From Hyphomicrobiales bacterium (GTDB lineage Bacteria > Pseudomonadota > Alphaproteobacteria > Rhizobiales > Rhizobiaceae), in NCBI GenBank assembly GCA_900468805.1, contig UEIF01000019.1:1-64000 (forward strand): 64,000 nucleotides of DNA. The letters run 5' to 3'. Below are positions 1 to 8,175 of the stretch, one piece after another. Each line of letters begins with the position of its first letter. Positions within the stretch are counted from its first letter, which is position 1. The notes below the pieces were generated by a model. It saw only the letters and a program-made list of their open reading frames with translations, made no database searches and was not told the origin of the DNA. Position numbers and translations under genes: made by a program.

Positions 1-585
1 GACGCGAAGGGAAAAACGCTCTCTATCGCTAGAAAGGAGAAGTTGCCGCTTCCCTCTTCAAGGGGTGGCCACAAGCGCCCGTCGCCACCTTACTAAGATT
101 GCAGCTTTTCTCAGTGCTCGATACTCCAGGCACAAACTCCTACAATCGATACACTTCAGCATTGTCCTGCTTTTCCCCTATCGCAAGAGGGCTTTCCAAA
201 AACATTTCCTGCAATTTCAAACTCTGGCCACATCGGGCGTATAGAGAACAAGGATCAATCCAGCGTCGCAGGCACCGAGACGCCGCTCCCAAGGATAATG
301 ATAAAAGCTCCATTCTGCTGAAAATTCGCGCTCGCCTGAACAACAAATAGGCTATCAGCTGCTTGAATAGGCCTCTAGGCCATCTTGATTGTGCAACAGG
401 CTAAATTCAGCAAGCTTTACCCTATCGCCTATATTGATCGGTGAGGCGCCAACTGTGAAGACGACAACGCGATCACTTCTATTATATTAGATACATCGAA
501 ACATCGCCCAAATATTAGTAACAAATTCTTAACTTGACTTTCAGCATCGTCGTTACATCCTGTTGTGGGAGTGACAGGAGCAGAA
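1..585. other. Intergenic region, no gene recognised
   Basis: I see no supportable gene in these 585 bases. The short open frames here lack a ribosome binding site, protein-like composition or any family motif. The stretch is less GC-rich than the coding DNA around it, and the last 60 bases are AT-rich, consistent with a promoter for the KTSC gene that follows. Confidence 0.5.
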
Positions 586-975
586 ATGAACTGGGTGCCT
601 TTGAATTCCAAACAGATCCGCGCCGTATCCTACGATCCGGAGACCCAGGTTCTTCATGCCAAATTCGCCGGCGGCCGCTCAATTCGGCATAACGGGGTGC
701 TGCCGCATATTTACGACAATCTCATCGAAACCAGCGATCCGGAATTTTACTATAAATATTATCTGGAGCCTTCGCGTATCCAGGCCGGCTGGTGGCAGAA
801 AGCCAACCTCAGTTCCCATGCGGTGAAGCTGTTGATAATTCTCATCGCCGCACTCGTGATCACGGCGACCGCACTTGAGGAAAATGGCGAGCTGCCAATC
901 CACCTCTCGGAGATCACAGGGTCAGAAACAACCGCTCCAGCCTCTATTGAAGGCCCTGTCGTCTCTCCGCAGTGA
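586..975 (+). CDS. KTSC-domain protein with a C-terminal membrane segment
   Basis: The first ~60 residues match the KTSC fold, a small domain of unknown function often found beside lysyl-tRNA synthetase or alone: a serine/tyrosine-rich strand (AVSYDPETQVLHAKF), then IYDNLIETSDPEFYYKYYL near the end of the domain. Residues ~80-97 (VKLLIILIAALVITATAL) form one hydrophobic segment, so the domain is probably membrane anchored, followed by a ~30-residue tail rich in Thr, Ser and Pro. The ATG at 586 was chosen over the GTG at 565 because AGGAG lies 6 bases upstream and the domain begins immediately. Function unknown; family call fairly secure. Confidence 0.75.
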   Translation: MNWVPLNSKQIRAVSYDPETQVLHAKFAGGRSIRHNGVLPHIYDNLIETSDPEFYYKYYLEPSRIQAGWWQKANLSSHAVKLLIILIAALVITATALEENGELPIHLSEITGSETTAPASIEGPVVSPQ

Positions 976-1074
976 CAAACCACACATACTGCACGACCGG
1001 GGCATACGATTCCGCGGGCAGACTTCTATTGGCGCCCATCCTCGATATGGCAGCTTGCGGCTTCCCTGGAGACT

Positions 1075-1368
1075 TTACGCAGGGCGCTTTCGGCGATGCC
1101 ACCAGACCGCGACGCGTCGTCGCCATCTGCGTGCGATCGGCAAATCGTGGGACAGCACGAGGAAGCCGAGTGGCAACATCCAGAAGCCAAGAATAGGCAA
1201 AAAGCCCAGAATGCCGCCGAAAATGAGCAGTGTTCCGGTCGTCATGCGTGCAATGCGCGAGCGCGGCATCGGTACCCGCAGCGAGCCGAGAACCAGCTTG
1301 CCATCCTTGTGATCAATGCCGAAACGTGTTTCTGCGGCCTTTTTCGGCCCATTTTTCCTGTTAATCAT
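1075..1368 (-). CDS. Small inner-membrane protein, two hydrophobic segments (PGPGW-like)
   Basis: 97-residue protein. A basic N-terminus is followed by a hydrophobic hairpin of two segments (about residues 43-70) joined around a Gly-Phe-Leu-Pro turn, then a strongly basic tail rich in Arg and Trp (RRWRRRVAVWWHRRKRPA), so the tail should stay in the cytoplasm. This resembles the 'putative transmembrane protein PGPGW' group of proteobacteria, whose role is unknown. No clear Shine-Dalgarno sequence precedes the ATG at 1368; an internal ATG at residue 42 is possible. It stands alone, convergent with the KTSC gene. Confidence 0.6.
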   Translation of the reverse strand: MINRKNGPKKAAETRFGIDHKDGKLVLGSLRVPMPRSRIARMTTGTLLIFGGILGFLPILGFWMLPLGFLVLSHDLPIARRWRRRVAVWWHRRKRPA

Positions 1369-1430
1369 CTATAAAAGATGGGCTTAAGCGGCACGAATAC
1401 AAGCTGATTTCATTTTTTTGAAAAAACTGC

Positions 1431-1459
1431 TTGGCAAATCGGGAAAGCATTTGTATTAC
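1431..1459 (+). promoter_or_regulatory. Sigma-70 type promoter of tRNA-Asn
   Basis: TTGGCA at 1431-1436, a 17-base spacer, then TATTAC at 1454-1459. The tRNA 5' end lies 28 bases beyond the -10 element, a usual distance for a tRNA promoter with a short leader. Confidence 0.55.
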
Positions 1460-1486
1460 CCCGCTCACGCCGCCGCCAAGCGGTGA

Positions 1487-1561
1487 TCCCTGGTAGCTCA
1501 GCGGTAGAGCATTCGACTGTTAATCGACAGGTCGCCGGTTCGAATCCGGCCCGGGGAGCCA
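1487..1561 (+). tRNA. tRNA-Asn (anticodon GTT)
   Basis: A complete cloverleaf is readable: acceptor stem TCCCTGG paired with CCGGGGA, D-arm with GGTAGCTCAGCGGTAGAGC, anticodon loop CTGTTAA with anticodon GTT at 1519-1521, T-arm around GGTTCGAATCC, and a genomically encoded CCA at 1559-1561. Asparagine identity follows from the GTT anticodon. tRNA genes are common integration sites for islands, but the DNA downstream shows no integrase. Confidence 0.97.
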
Positions 1562-1593
1562 GTTTCTTCAGCTAAGCAGCTGATTGTATTGAT

Positions 1594-1630
1594 GGAGTCG
1601 GTTCTTAAATGGACCGGCTCCTAATTTTTT
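1594..1630 (+). terminator. Rho-independent terminator after tRNA-Asn
   Basis: GGAGTCGGTTC and GGACCGGCTCC pair (two G-U pairs allowed) around a short ATTAAAT-like loop and are followed by a run of T from 1625. It lies 33 bases after the tRNA. Confidence 0.75.
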
Positions 1631-1990
1631 TTCCTAATCCAGTTTCTGTGGGTATAAGTTCGAGCCCGTAGTTGGCTCCCCCTCTCGAACCCATTCACCA
1701 TGCTGTCGTTCCTAAAGCGCCGGTTTTGCCGTTGCGCCGATGATCAACTGGACAGATCGCGCCGCAAATCTGGGCCAGTGAACGGCTTGTCGTACCGACC
1801 TAAGGCTCCTGTTCCTCGAAGACGATGTTCTCAATGAGAAGCGACAGATACGTCAACTGATGCTGCCCGTGTAGGCGATGCGACCCAACCCTTCTCTGAG
1901 GCCGGGCGGGGCGTTAGGATTTTCTTGACTTCGCTCACCTGGGCAGGCATTCACTGGCCAACCAACCAGTGCAGGTGTAAAGCACGTGCC
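1631..1990. other. Non-coding stretch with a tRNA-like remnant
   Basis: No gene recognised. On the minus strand positions 1692-1671 read GGGTTCGAGAGGGGGAGCCA then AC, resembling a shortened T-arm plus acceptor 3' end of a tRNA such as the Asn gene just upstream. The rest has several stops in all frames. Confidence 0.35.
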
Positions 1991-2245
1991 ATGGCGCTAG
2001 ATCCTCAGAAAGCATTCTTAGATTACAGTGCGGCGGACTGCAGCGTGCAGTTCTGGACCGCCAACGCACCCGCCGTGCAATTCACCTCTTTGGAGGCCGC
2101 CGTCAGGTTCGCAAAAGACAAGGGCGGCAGATGGGAAGAGATCGAGATAACGGTCCATCTGGCGCGCGAAGACATCGTTTTCGCCACCGGAAAAGTGCAT
2201 CAACTAATTGATGCTTTGCCAAGTGATGTCCGCAAAAAGCGTTAG
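1991..2245 (+). CDS. Hypothetical small cytosolic protein
   Basis: 84 residues starting MALDPQKAFLDYSAADC. It is soluble, mixed alpha/beta in character, with a segment SLEAAVRFAKDKGGRW that looks like a helix-turn-strand unit. No family recognised. The ATG at 1991 is preferred to the upstream in-frame ATG at 1925 because the 22 extra residues are low quality (Cys, Lys and Trp mixture) and overlap probable promoter DNA. The ribosome binding site is weak. Composition is protein-like throughout, so I think it is a real gene. Confidence 0.6.
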   Translation: MALDPQKAFLDYSAADCSVQFWTANAPAVQFTSLEAAVRFAKDKGGRWEEIEITVHLAREDIVFATGKVHQLIDALPSDVRKKR

Positions 2246-2355
2246 TCTGGTCGATTTGCAGTCAAGAAACCGGCCGTCGGTGCCGGGCGCGTGAAAATGG
2301 GATCGGCACGCGATAGACGCCCTGCTCAACGTATTCAGCGGGATCGGTGATCCAT

Positions 2356-2436
2356 ATGCCAACAGATATCATTATCGCAACATTTGCGCTTTTCGCGGCC
2401 GGCCTCGCCTTCGCAAGCATCACCTCCGGCAAATAG
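2356..2436 (+). CDS. Possible 26-residue membrane peptide
   Basis: Open frame beginning MPTDIIIATFALFAAGLAFA and ending in SITSGK: a single hydrophobic helix with an acidic N-terminus and a basic last residue, the shape of a bacterial membrane micropeptide. A GGGAT sequence lies about 14 bases upstream, a poor ribosome binding site. It could be chance; conservation in relatives would decide. The rest of 2246-2546 shows no other gene. Confidence 0.35.
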   Translation: MPTDIIIATFALFAAGLAFASITSGK

Positions 2437-2546
2437 GCATGAAAAGGCTGGCTCCGCTCCAATACGGCTTCCGCTATAGGCTAGAAACAAAGACGCCCCG
2501 GAGGCCAGAGCGTCTCTGATTCAATCATAATGCCGAAAGAGCGAAC

Positions 2547-3206
2547 TCATGCGGACGGCTGCTTGGTCTTTCTGAGGTACGGCAGAACCGTATCGAAGGA
2601 GCCGAAGCGGGCGATGGCGTCTTCGTTGGAGACGGCGGCGGTGATGATGACGTCGTCGCCCTGGTTCCAGTTGGCTGGTGTTGCGACCTGGTGCTTGGCG
2701 GTCAGCTGGATGGAGTCGATCGCACGCAGAATCTCGTTGAAATTGCGGCCCGTCGTCATCGGGTAGGTGAGGATCAGCTTGATCTTCTTATCCGGGCCGA
2801 TGACGAAGACCGAGCGCACGGTGGCGTTGTCGGCAGGCGTGCGCCCCTCGGAGCTTTCGCCGGCACCGGCAGGCAGCATGTCATAGAGTTTGGCGACCTT
2901 GAGGTCCTTGTCGCCGATCAGCGGATATTCGACATCGAAGCCGGTCGCCGTCTTGATGTCGTTCTTCCACTTGCCGTGGCTTTCGACCGGATCGACGGAA
3001 ATGCCGATGATCTTGACGCCGCGCTTCTTAAACTCGCCTTCGAGGCCGGCCATGGTGCCGAGCTCGGTCGTGCAGACCGGCGTAAAATTCTTCGGATGCG
3101 AGAAGAGAACGGCCCAGCCGCTGCCGATCCAGTCATGGAACTGAACGGGCCCCTGGGTGGTGTCGGCGGTGAAATCGGGAGCAATATCGTTGATACGTAG
3201 GCTCAT
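2547..3206 (-). CDS. 1-Cys peroxiredoxin (Prx6 family)
   Basis: Cytosolic thiol peroxidase that reduces hydrogen peroxide and organic hydroperoxides. The 219 residues match the usual length of the Prx6/LsfA/AhpC-TSA 1-Cys group. The peroxidatic cysteine is Cys45 in PVCTTELG, with the conserved Pro and Thr before it (NFTPVC). Residues 145-165 (LILTYPMTTGRNFNEILR) and the C-terminal half (ATPANWNQGDDVIITAAV) are the typical Prx6 extension; no resolving cysteine is present. It stands alone, with 276 bases separating it from the divergent creatininase-family gene. The physiological reductant cannot be told from sequence. Confidence 0.93.
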   Translation of the reverse strand: MSLRINDIAPDFTADTTQGPVQFHDWIGSGWAVLFSHPKNFTPVCTTELGTMAGLEGEFKKRGVKIIGISVDPVESHGKWKNDIKTATGFDVEYPLIGDKDLKVAKLYDMLPAGAGESSEGRTPADNATVRSVFVIGPDKKIKLILTYPMTTGRNFNEILRAIDSIQLTAKHQVATPANWNQGDDVIITAAVSNEDAIARFGSFDTVLPYLRKTKQPSA

Positions 3207-3482
3207 GGTCGGCCCTCCAATTGCGGATCGTTAAATCTGAACACTCGCAGGCAGTTCTGCGTGCCATGACTATCTACAGACCTGCGCCAACCGTGGTCAA
3301 ACCAAAGCCTTCCCCGAAAGGGGCGACGGCGGAATATTTATTTCCGACGTGCAAGATGGCCTGACATCGGACTAACGACATCATGCGCGCAAAAAGGCAG
3401 CGGCGTGCGCGCAAATCGATGCTTTTCGCATGCCGCGTTATTCCCTACTCACTATCGGATAATGACAAAGAGGGAAGCGGCG

Positions 3483-4280
3483 ATGGCGACACCATTCTAC
3501 TGGAATGAACTGAACACTTACGATTTTGCCGCGCTTTCCGCCGACACGACCATCGCTATCCTGCCGATCGCTTCGACTGAGCAACACGGTCCGCATCTGC
3601 CCATTGCCACCGATGTGGCGATCGCCAACGGCATGTTGGCGGAACTGCGCCGGCAACGGCCCGAGGACCTCGATATCCTCGTCCTGCCGACCCAGGAAAT
3701 CGGCAAGGCCAACGAGCATGTCTATGGTCCAGGTACGCTTTCCCTCAGCGCCGAACTGCTGATCCCCGTCTGGACGGCGATCGGCGCGAAGGTGGCGGAA
3801 ACCGGTCTGCGCAAGCTTGTTATCGTCAATTCGCATGGCGGCAATGTCGATATCATGAGCATCGTCGCCCGTGAGCTGCGTGTACGCCACAAGATGGCCG
3901 TCGTTTCCACCCAGTGGGGCCGGTTCGGCAATCCTGACGGCATGATCAGCGAGCATGAGTCACGTTACGGCATTCATGGCGGCGAAGTGGAGACGTCGCT
4001 GATGCTGCATTTCCGGCCGGAACTGGTGCGGATGGAGAAGGCCCAGAATTTTACCTCGAAAGCCGAATGGATGCGCGAGCAATCGCAGTATATCCAGCCG
4101 CTGCCGCCGCATTCGCTGGCCTGGATCGCTCACGACCTCAATCCAAACGGGGTCGTCGGGGATGCCTCCAAGGGCACTGCGGAGAAGGGCGAGGCGATCT
4201 GCGGTCATCAGGTCAAGGGCTTCATCGAGCTGCTCTACGACCTGAAGCGCTATCCGCTCTCCAACCTCTATTCGAAGTAA
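3483..4280 (+). CDS. Creatininase-family metal-dependent amidohydrolase
   Basis: 265 residues. The creatininase fold is shown by ILPIASTEQHGPHLP with metal ligands Glu33 and His35, then Asp44 in ATDVAIA, His118 in NSHGGN, and Glu168/Glu170 in GGEVETS. The family hydrolyses cyclic or linear amides (creatinine, formamides in flavin and mycofactocin pathways), so the substrate is open. The ATG at 3483 has GAGGGAAG 7-14 bases upstream. It ends exactly where the convergent LysR gene ends (4280/4281). Its place beside an ABC importer and a cytosine-deaminase-like enzyme suggests action on a ring-opened nitrogen heterocycle; that is inference. Confidence 0.85.
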   Translation: MATPFYWNELNTYDFAALSADTTIAILPIASTEQHGPHLPIATDVAIANGMLAELRRQRPEDLDILVLPTQEIGKANEHVYGPGTLSLSAELLIPVWTAIGAKVAETGLRKLVIVNSHGGNVDIMSIVARELRVRHKMAVVSTQWGRFGNPDGMISEHESRYGIHGGEVETSLMLHFRPELVRMEKAQNFTSKAEWMREQSQYIQPLPPHSLAWIAHDLNPNGVVGDASKGTAEKGEAICGHQVKGFIELLYDLKRYPLSNLYSK

Positions 4281-5231
4281 TCAGGCGACTGCCGGCCGCT
4301 CCAGCGGGATGTGGCCCTTGGTCTGCAATTCCTGGACAAGGCCCGCGAGTTCGGCGAGCAAGTATTCAACGAAAAGGCTGGTTGCGGAATCGAGCGGCGC
4401 ACGGGCGCGGGCAAAGAGCTTGAGCGGCTGGTGGCGGCTATGCGGGTCTGCAATCGAGCGAAAGACCAGTTCGCCCTGACGGCATTCGGTGATGACATCG
4501 AGTGGGTTCAGCATAGAGAGCCCTGCTCCGCACCTGACCAGCTTCTTCAGCATTTCCGAAGCATTTGTTTCGAGCACCGGCTCGATAGAGACGTCCAGTC
4601 TTGCCATTGCGAGGTTGATGACATCGCGAAGACTTGTGCCCTGCTGCGCGAGAACCAGTCGCTCCTGCACCACGTCGGCAAGGTTGATTGGCCCCGGCCC
4701 GATCAATGGGTGACCTGGCGGCAGGATGACGCCGATCGGGATATCGAAATTGCCGAGGGTGCGGATGCCGGGCGTGGCAGGAATATTGAAACCGAGGCCG
4801 ATATCCACCTCACCTGACAGGACTTGATTGATCGAAGCCGTGCCGGCATCGCTGCGGAGCTGGAAGAAAACCCGTGAATGCTCCGACTGAAAGCGCGTGA
4901 TGATTTCCGGTAGCGGGCCGGAAGCAAGGCCGACCGTTGTGGCAAGCCTGACCTTGCCCGCCTGCTGCATCTTGAGGCTCTTGATGCGCCCTTCCAGCCG
5001 ATCGTAGTTCTTCAGCACTTCTCGAATATGTTCGATGCAAAGCTCTCCCGCAGCCGTGAGGCGCAGGCCTCGCGGCAGGCGCTCGAAGAGCGGAGCACCC
5101 ATCTCCTCCTCCAGCGCCAGGATCTGCCTGTTAATTGCCGAAGAGGCGACGTTCAGACGGGCTGCTGCCTTCCGGATGGAGCCCGTTCTGGCGATCTCGT
5201 TGACGTAGAGAAGCTTTCTGGAGTGCAGCAT
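4281..5231 (-). CDS. LysR-family transcriptional regulator of the heterocycle locus
   Basis: 316 residues. The N-terminal helix-turn-helix (about residues 3-62, TGSIRKAAARLNVASSAINR) and the substrate-binding domain starting near residue 90 are typical of LysR proteins. It is transcribed away from the transporter operon that starts 183 bases upstream of its own start, the classical arrangement for a LysR activator and its target. Two short dyads in the shared region (5264-5308) could be its operators. The inducer is probably the transported compound or an intermediate; this is inferred from context only. Confidence 0.92.
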   Translation of the reverse strand: MLHSRKLLYVNEIARTGSIRKAAARLNVASSAINRQILALEEEMGAPLFERLPRGLRLTAAGELCIEHIREVLKNYDRLEGRIKSLKMQQAGKVRLATTVGLASGPLPEIITRFQSEHSRVFFQLRSDAGTASINQVLSGEVDIGLGFNIPATPGIRTLGNFDIPIGVILPPGHPLIGPGPINLADVVQERLVLAQQGTSLRDVINLAMARLDVSIEPVLETNASEMLKKLVRCGAGLSMLNPLDVITECRQGELVFRSIADPHSRHQPLKLFARARAPLDSATSLFVEYLLAELAGLVQELQTKGHIPLERPAVA

Positions 5232-5263
5232 CGCGACCTCGTTGCATCGTTTTTGAGCACAGC

Positions 5264-5308
5264 GCCTAAATTAGGCACAGACACATCATGAGATGCCAAA
5301 AAGGCATC
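5264..5308. promoter_or_regulatory. Two dyads between lysR and the transporter operon
   Basis: GCCTAA-A-TTAGGC at 5264-5276 is a perfect 13-base palindrome. GATGCC-AAAAA-GGCATC at 5292-5308 is a perfect 6-base inverted repeat and contains T-N11-A (5294 to 5306), the LysR box pattern. Their centres are 30 bases apart, about three helical turns. Confidence 0.5.
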
Positions 5309-5413
5309 ACTGCGCACGAATTTTGCTGCTTTTCAAAGAGCGAAGCAATCGCTCAAATGAAGAAAATCGGGGTTCGAAAACGAGCTTCAAGGCACCAGAA
5401 GGGGAACGCCGCC

Positions 5414-6430
5414 ATGTCCAACACACTGAAAACGTCCATATTTTCTGCAGTTCTTGGCCTTGGCGGCATGCTTGCTGCCAGTGTACCCGGCTATGCGCTC
5501 GACAAGGTGAGCTATGGCACCAACTGGCTGGCGCAGGCCGAGCATGGCGGTTTCTATCAGGCCGTGGCCGACGGAACCTATGCCAAATACGGCCTCGACG
5601 TTTCCATCGTGCAGGGCGGGCCGAATGCCGCCAACAATGCGCTGCTGATCTCCGGCAAGATCGACTTCTACATGGGCGGGCCGCAGGGCGAAATCTCAGC
5701 TGTCGAGCAGGGCATTCCGCTCGTCGATGTCGCCGCGATCTTTCAGAAGGACCCGCAGATCCTGATCGCCCATCCCGATGTCGGCGTCGACAAGTTCGGG
5801 GATCTTGCCAAGCTGAAGACGCTATTCCTCAGCAAGGATGGCTACCTCACCTATTTCGAATGGATGAAGGCAAACTTTCCCGGATTCAAGGACGAGCAGT
5901 ACAAGCCCTATAACTTCAATCCAGGCCCCTTTCTTGCCGACAAGCAATCTGCCCAGCAGGGTTATCTGACCTCAGAGCCCTACGAGATCCAGAAGCAGAC
6001 CGGCTGGGAGCCGAAGGTCTTCCTGCTCGCCGATAACGGCTATTCACCCTATTCGACGATGATCACCACGACACAGCAGATGGTCGATACCAAGCCTGAC
6101 GTCGTGCAGCGCTTCGTCGATGCCTCGATCGAGGGCTGGTACAATTATCTCTACGGCGACAACAGCAAGGCCAATGCGCTGATCAAGAAGGACAATCCGG
6201 AAATCACGGATGGCCAGATCGCTTATTCGATCGGCAAGATGAAGGAATACGGCATCATCGAATCCGGTGAGGGCCTTGAAAAGGGCATCGGCTGCATCAC
6301 CGACGCCCATTACAAGAAGTTCTTCGACGAAATGGTGGCGATCAAGGTCTTCAAGCCTGAGACTGACTACACCAAAGCGTTCACTACGAAGTTCGTCTGC
6401 AAGAGCGTCGGTGTATCGCTCAAGAAATAA
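5414..6430 (+). CDS. ABC transporter substrate-binding protein, NMT1/THI5-like
   Basis: 338 residues. An N-terminal signal peptide (basic start, hydrophobic core SAVLGLGGMLAASVPGYA, likely cleavage after GYA) sends it to the periplasm. The mature part has the NMT1/THI5-like fold: VSYGTNWLAQAEHGGFYQAV, YGLDVSIVQGG and the loop region with GKIDFYMGG. Relatives bind pyrimidines such as formylaminopyrimidine, riboflavin, nitrate, sulfonates or taurine, so the ligand is unknown. The ATG at 5414 has AAGGGGAA about 9 bases upstream; the open frame reaches further up, but without a signal sequence. First gene of the operon. Confidence 0.88.
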   Translation: MSNTLKTSIFSAVLGLGGMLAASVPGYALDKVSYGTNWLAQAEHGGFYQAVADGTYAKYGLDVSIVQGGPNAANNALLISGKIDFYMGGPQGEISAVEQGIPLVDVAAIFQKDPQILIAHPDVGVDKFGDLAKLKTLFLSKDGYLTYFEWMKANFPGFKDEQYKPYNFNPGPFLADKQSAQQGYLTSEPYEIQKQTGWEPKVFLLADNGYSPYSTMITTTQQMVDTKPDVVQRFVDASIEGWYNYLYGDNSKANALIKKDNPEITDGQIAYSIGKMKEYGIIESGEGLEKGIGCITDAHYKKFFDEMVAIKVFKPETDYTKAFTTKFVCKSVGVSLKK

Positions 6431-6443
6431 GCTCCCAAGGCAG

Positions 6444-6475
6444 GGCCCGTCGCCTTCCGGCGGCGGGCCTCTTCC
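6444..6475 (+). terminator. Stable hairpin after the binding-protein gene
   Basis: GGCCCGTCGCC (6444-6454) pairs with GGCGGCGGGCC (6459-6469) with one G-U pair and a four-base loop, 13 bases after the stop codon. Only a short pyrimidine-rich tail follows, so it may act as an attenuator or as 3' protection of the binding-protein part of the message. Confidence 0.6.
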
Positions 6476-6496
6476 CCTCGATAAAAGAGCGAAAGA

Positions 6497-7321
6497 ATGT
6501 CCCTAGCCGAAACCAAGGCGGCGCCTTCGAAAGATATACGCAGGCGGCCGTTGGTCGTCATGCAGTCCCTCTCGAAGGTCTTTTCCAGCGGCACGATTGC
6601 GCTTTCAGGCATGTCCCTGACGGTCGAAAGCGGCGAGTTCATCAGCCTTCTCGGTCCCTCCGGCTGTGGAAAATCCACCGCGCTGCGCATCATCGCCGGC
6701 CTCGGCGACGTTACATCCGGCAAGATCGACTGGCCGAGTTCACGCATAAATTCAAAAGGCCTTCCGGAAGGCGATATCGGTTTCGTCTTCCAAGAGCCGA
6801 CGCTGATGCCCTGGAAGACTGTTTTCGGCAATGTCTACCTGCCGCTGAAACTGCGCGGCGTCTCCAAGGCTGAAGCGAGCGGCCGGATCATGGAGGTGTT
6901 GGCGACCGTCGGCCTGCAGGATTTCGCCAGCGCCTATCCGCGTGAGCTCTCGGGCGGCATGAAGATGCGCGTGTCGATTGCCCGAGCGCTGGTGACAAAG
7001 CCCAAGCTGCTGCTGATGGACGAGCCTTTCGCTGCGCTTGATGAGATCACCCGCCAGAAGCTCAATGACGACGTTCTGCGGCTGTGGAAGGCGACTGGCA
7101 TTACCGTGATCTTCGTCACGCATTCCGTTTTTGAATCCGCCTATCTTTCCAACCGCATCGTTGTGATGAAGGCACGGCCAGGCCGGGTGCATGCAGATTT
7201 TCCGCTCGCGACCAGTCTTGAGCGGGATTCGCATTACCGAACCTCGGAAGAATACCGGCGAGCCTGCGAAACCGCGTCCCGATCGCTGATCGAGGCCATG
7301 GGCGGATCGGAGGAGCACTGA
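6497..7321 (+). CDS. ABC transporter ATP-binding protein (SsuB/TauB/ThiZ type)
   Basis: 274-residue ATPase that powers the importer from the cytoplasmic face. Walker A is GPSGCGKST, the Q-loop lies in GFVFQEPTLMPW, the signature is LSGGMKMRVSIARAL and Walker B is LLLMDEPFAALDE, followed by the switch histidine in FVTHSVFESAYL. The phenylalanine/leucine-rich middle and FAALD sequence place it with nitrate/sulfonate/pyrimidine importers. The stop codon overlaps the permease start by one base (TGATG at 7319-7323), so the two are translationally coupled. Function as ATPase is certain; substrate is not. Confidence 0.93.
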   Translation: MSLAETKAAPSKDIRRRPLVVMQSLSKVFSSGTIALSGMSLTVESGEFISLLGPSGCGKSTALRIIAGLGDVTSGKIDWPSSRINSKGLPEGDIGFVFQEPTLMPWKTVFGNVYLPLKLRGVSKAEASGRIMEVLATVGLQDFASAYPRELSGGMKMRVSIARALVTKPKLLLMDEPFAALDEITRQKLNDDVLRLWKATGITVIFVTHSVFESAYLSNRIVVMKARPGRVHADFPLATSLERDSHYRTSEEYRRACETASRSLIEAMGGSEEH

Positions 7322-8175
7322 TGAGTGTCAACAGTATCGAAACGACCGAGGTCCCGCCCCTGCCCCTTCCCAATCCGGTCAATGCCAACAGGCGCGATCT
7401 GGCGCTGCGCGTCGCCGTGCCTTTTCTGGTCATCGGCGCCCTCATCGCCATCTGGGAGCTTTACGTGGTGCTTTCGGGCGTTCCGCCCTACATCCTGCCC
7501 GGGCCCGGCGCTGTCGCGGCCGCCTTCATCAATGACTGGGGCACGCTTGCCCCAGCGCTTTGGGTCACGACGCAGATCACCTTGATGTCACTGATGCTGG
7601 CGCTGATCGGTGGCGTGGGTTTTGCGATCTTTCTGGTGCAATCGCGCTGGATCGAAATCGCCTTCTATCCGCTTGCGGTCATCCTGCAGGTCACGCCGAT
7701 CGTGGCGATTTCGCCGCTGATCCTGATCTACGCACCGTCCACACAGGTGGCACTCCTGATCTGCGCCTTCCTGGTCGCTTTCTTCCCGATCCTTTCGAAC
7801 ATGGTGCAGGGCCTGAAGAGCGTCGATCATAACCTGATCAACCTGTTCGAACTTTATGGCGCCTCACGCTGGCAGACGCTGATCTATCTGAAGATCCCGG
7901 CCGCTCAGCCTTACTTCATGACAGGGCTTCGCATCGGCGGCGGCCTTGCACTGATCGCCGCCGTGGTTGCGGAATTCGCTGCGGGTTCGGCGGGTGCCGG
8001 TTCGGGCCTCGCCTTCCGTCTGCTGGAATCGCAATATCGCATGAACATTCCCCGCCTGTTCGCGGCGCTCTTCATGCTCTCCATGCTCGGCGTCGCGATA
8101 TTCGCCATTACCTCCTTCATTTCATGGCTCAGCCTGCATCGCTGGCATGAGAGCAGCCTGAAGCGGGAAAACTGA
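7321..8175 (+). CDS. ABC transporter permease (binding-protein-dependent)
   Basis: 284 residues with about six membrane helices (first around residues 31-52, last around 250-270). The cytoplasmic EAA loop is visible as LFELYGASRWQTLIYLKIPAAQPYF with the conserved Gly, as in SsuC, TauC and ThiX permeases. The N-terminal 30 residues are soluble and proline-rich. It overlaps the ATPase gene upstream and the amidohydrolase gene downstream by one base each, so importer and first catabolic enzyme are made together. Confidence 0.93.
   Translation: MSVNSIETTEVPPLPLPNPVNANRRDLALRVAVPFLVIGALIAIWELYVVLSGVPPYILPGPGAVAAAFINDWGTLAPALWVTTQITLMSLMLALIGGVGFAIFLVQSRWIEIAFYPLAVILQVTPIVAISPLILIYAPSTQVALLICAFLVAFFPILSNMVQGLKSVDHNLINLFELYGASRWQTLIYLKIPAAQPYFMTGLRIGGGLALIAAVVAEFAAGSAGAGSGLAFRLLESQYRMNIPRLFAALFMLSMLGVAIFAITSFISWLSLHRWHESSLKREN

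Noticed and set aside
99..350. 83-codon frame near the window start and its antisense partner
   Set aside because: Composition unlike protein, no ribosome binding site, and both strands open over the same bases by chance.
2262..2462. 66-codon minus-strand frame ending in a basic arginine-rich text
   Set aside because: No ribosome site and no family. It overlaps the micropeptide candidate on the other strand. The sequence may be a relic, but I cannot support it.
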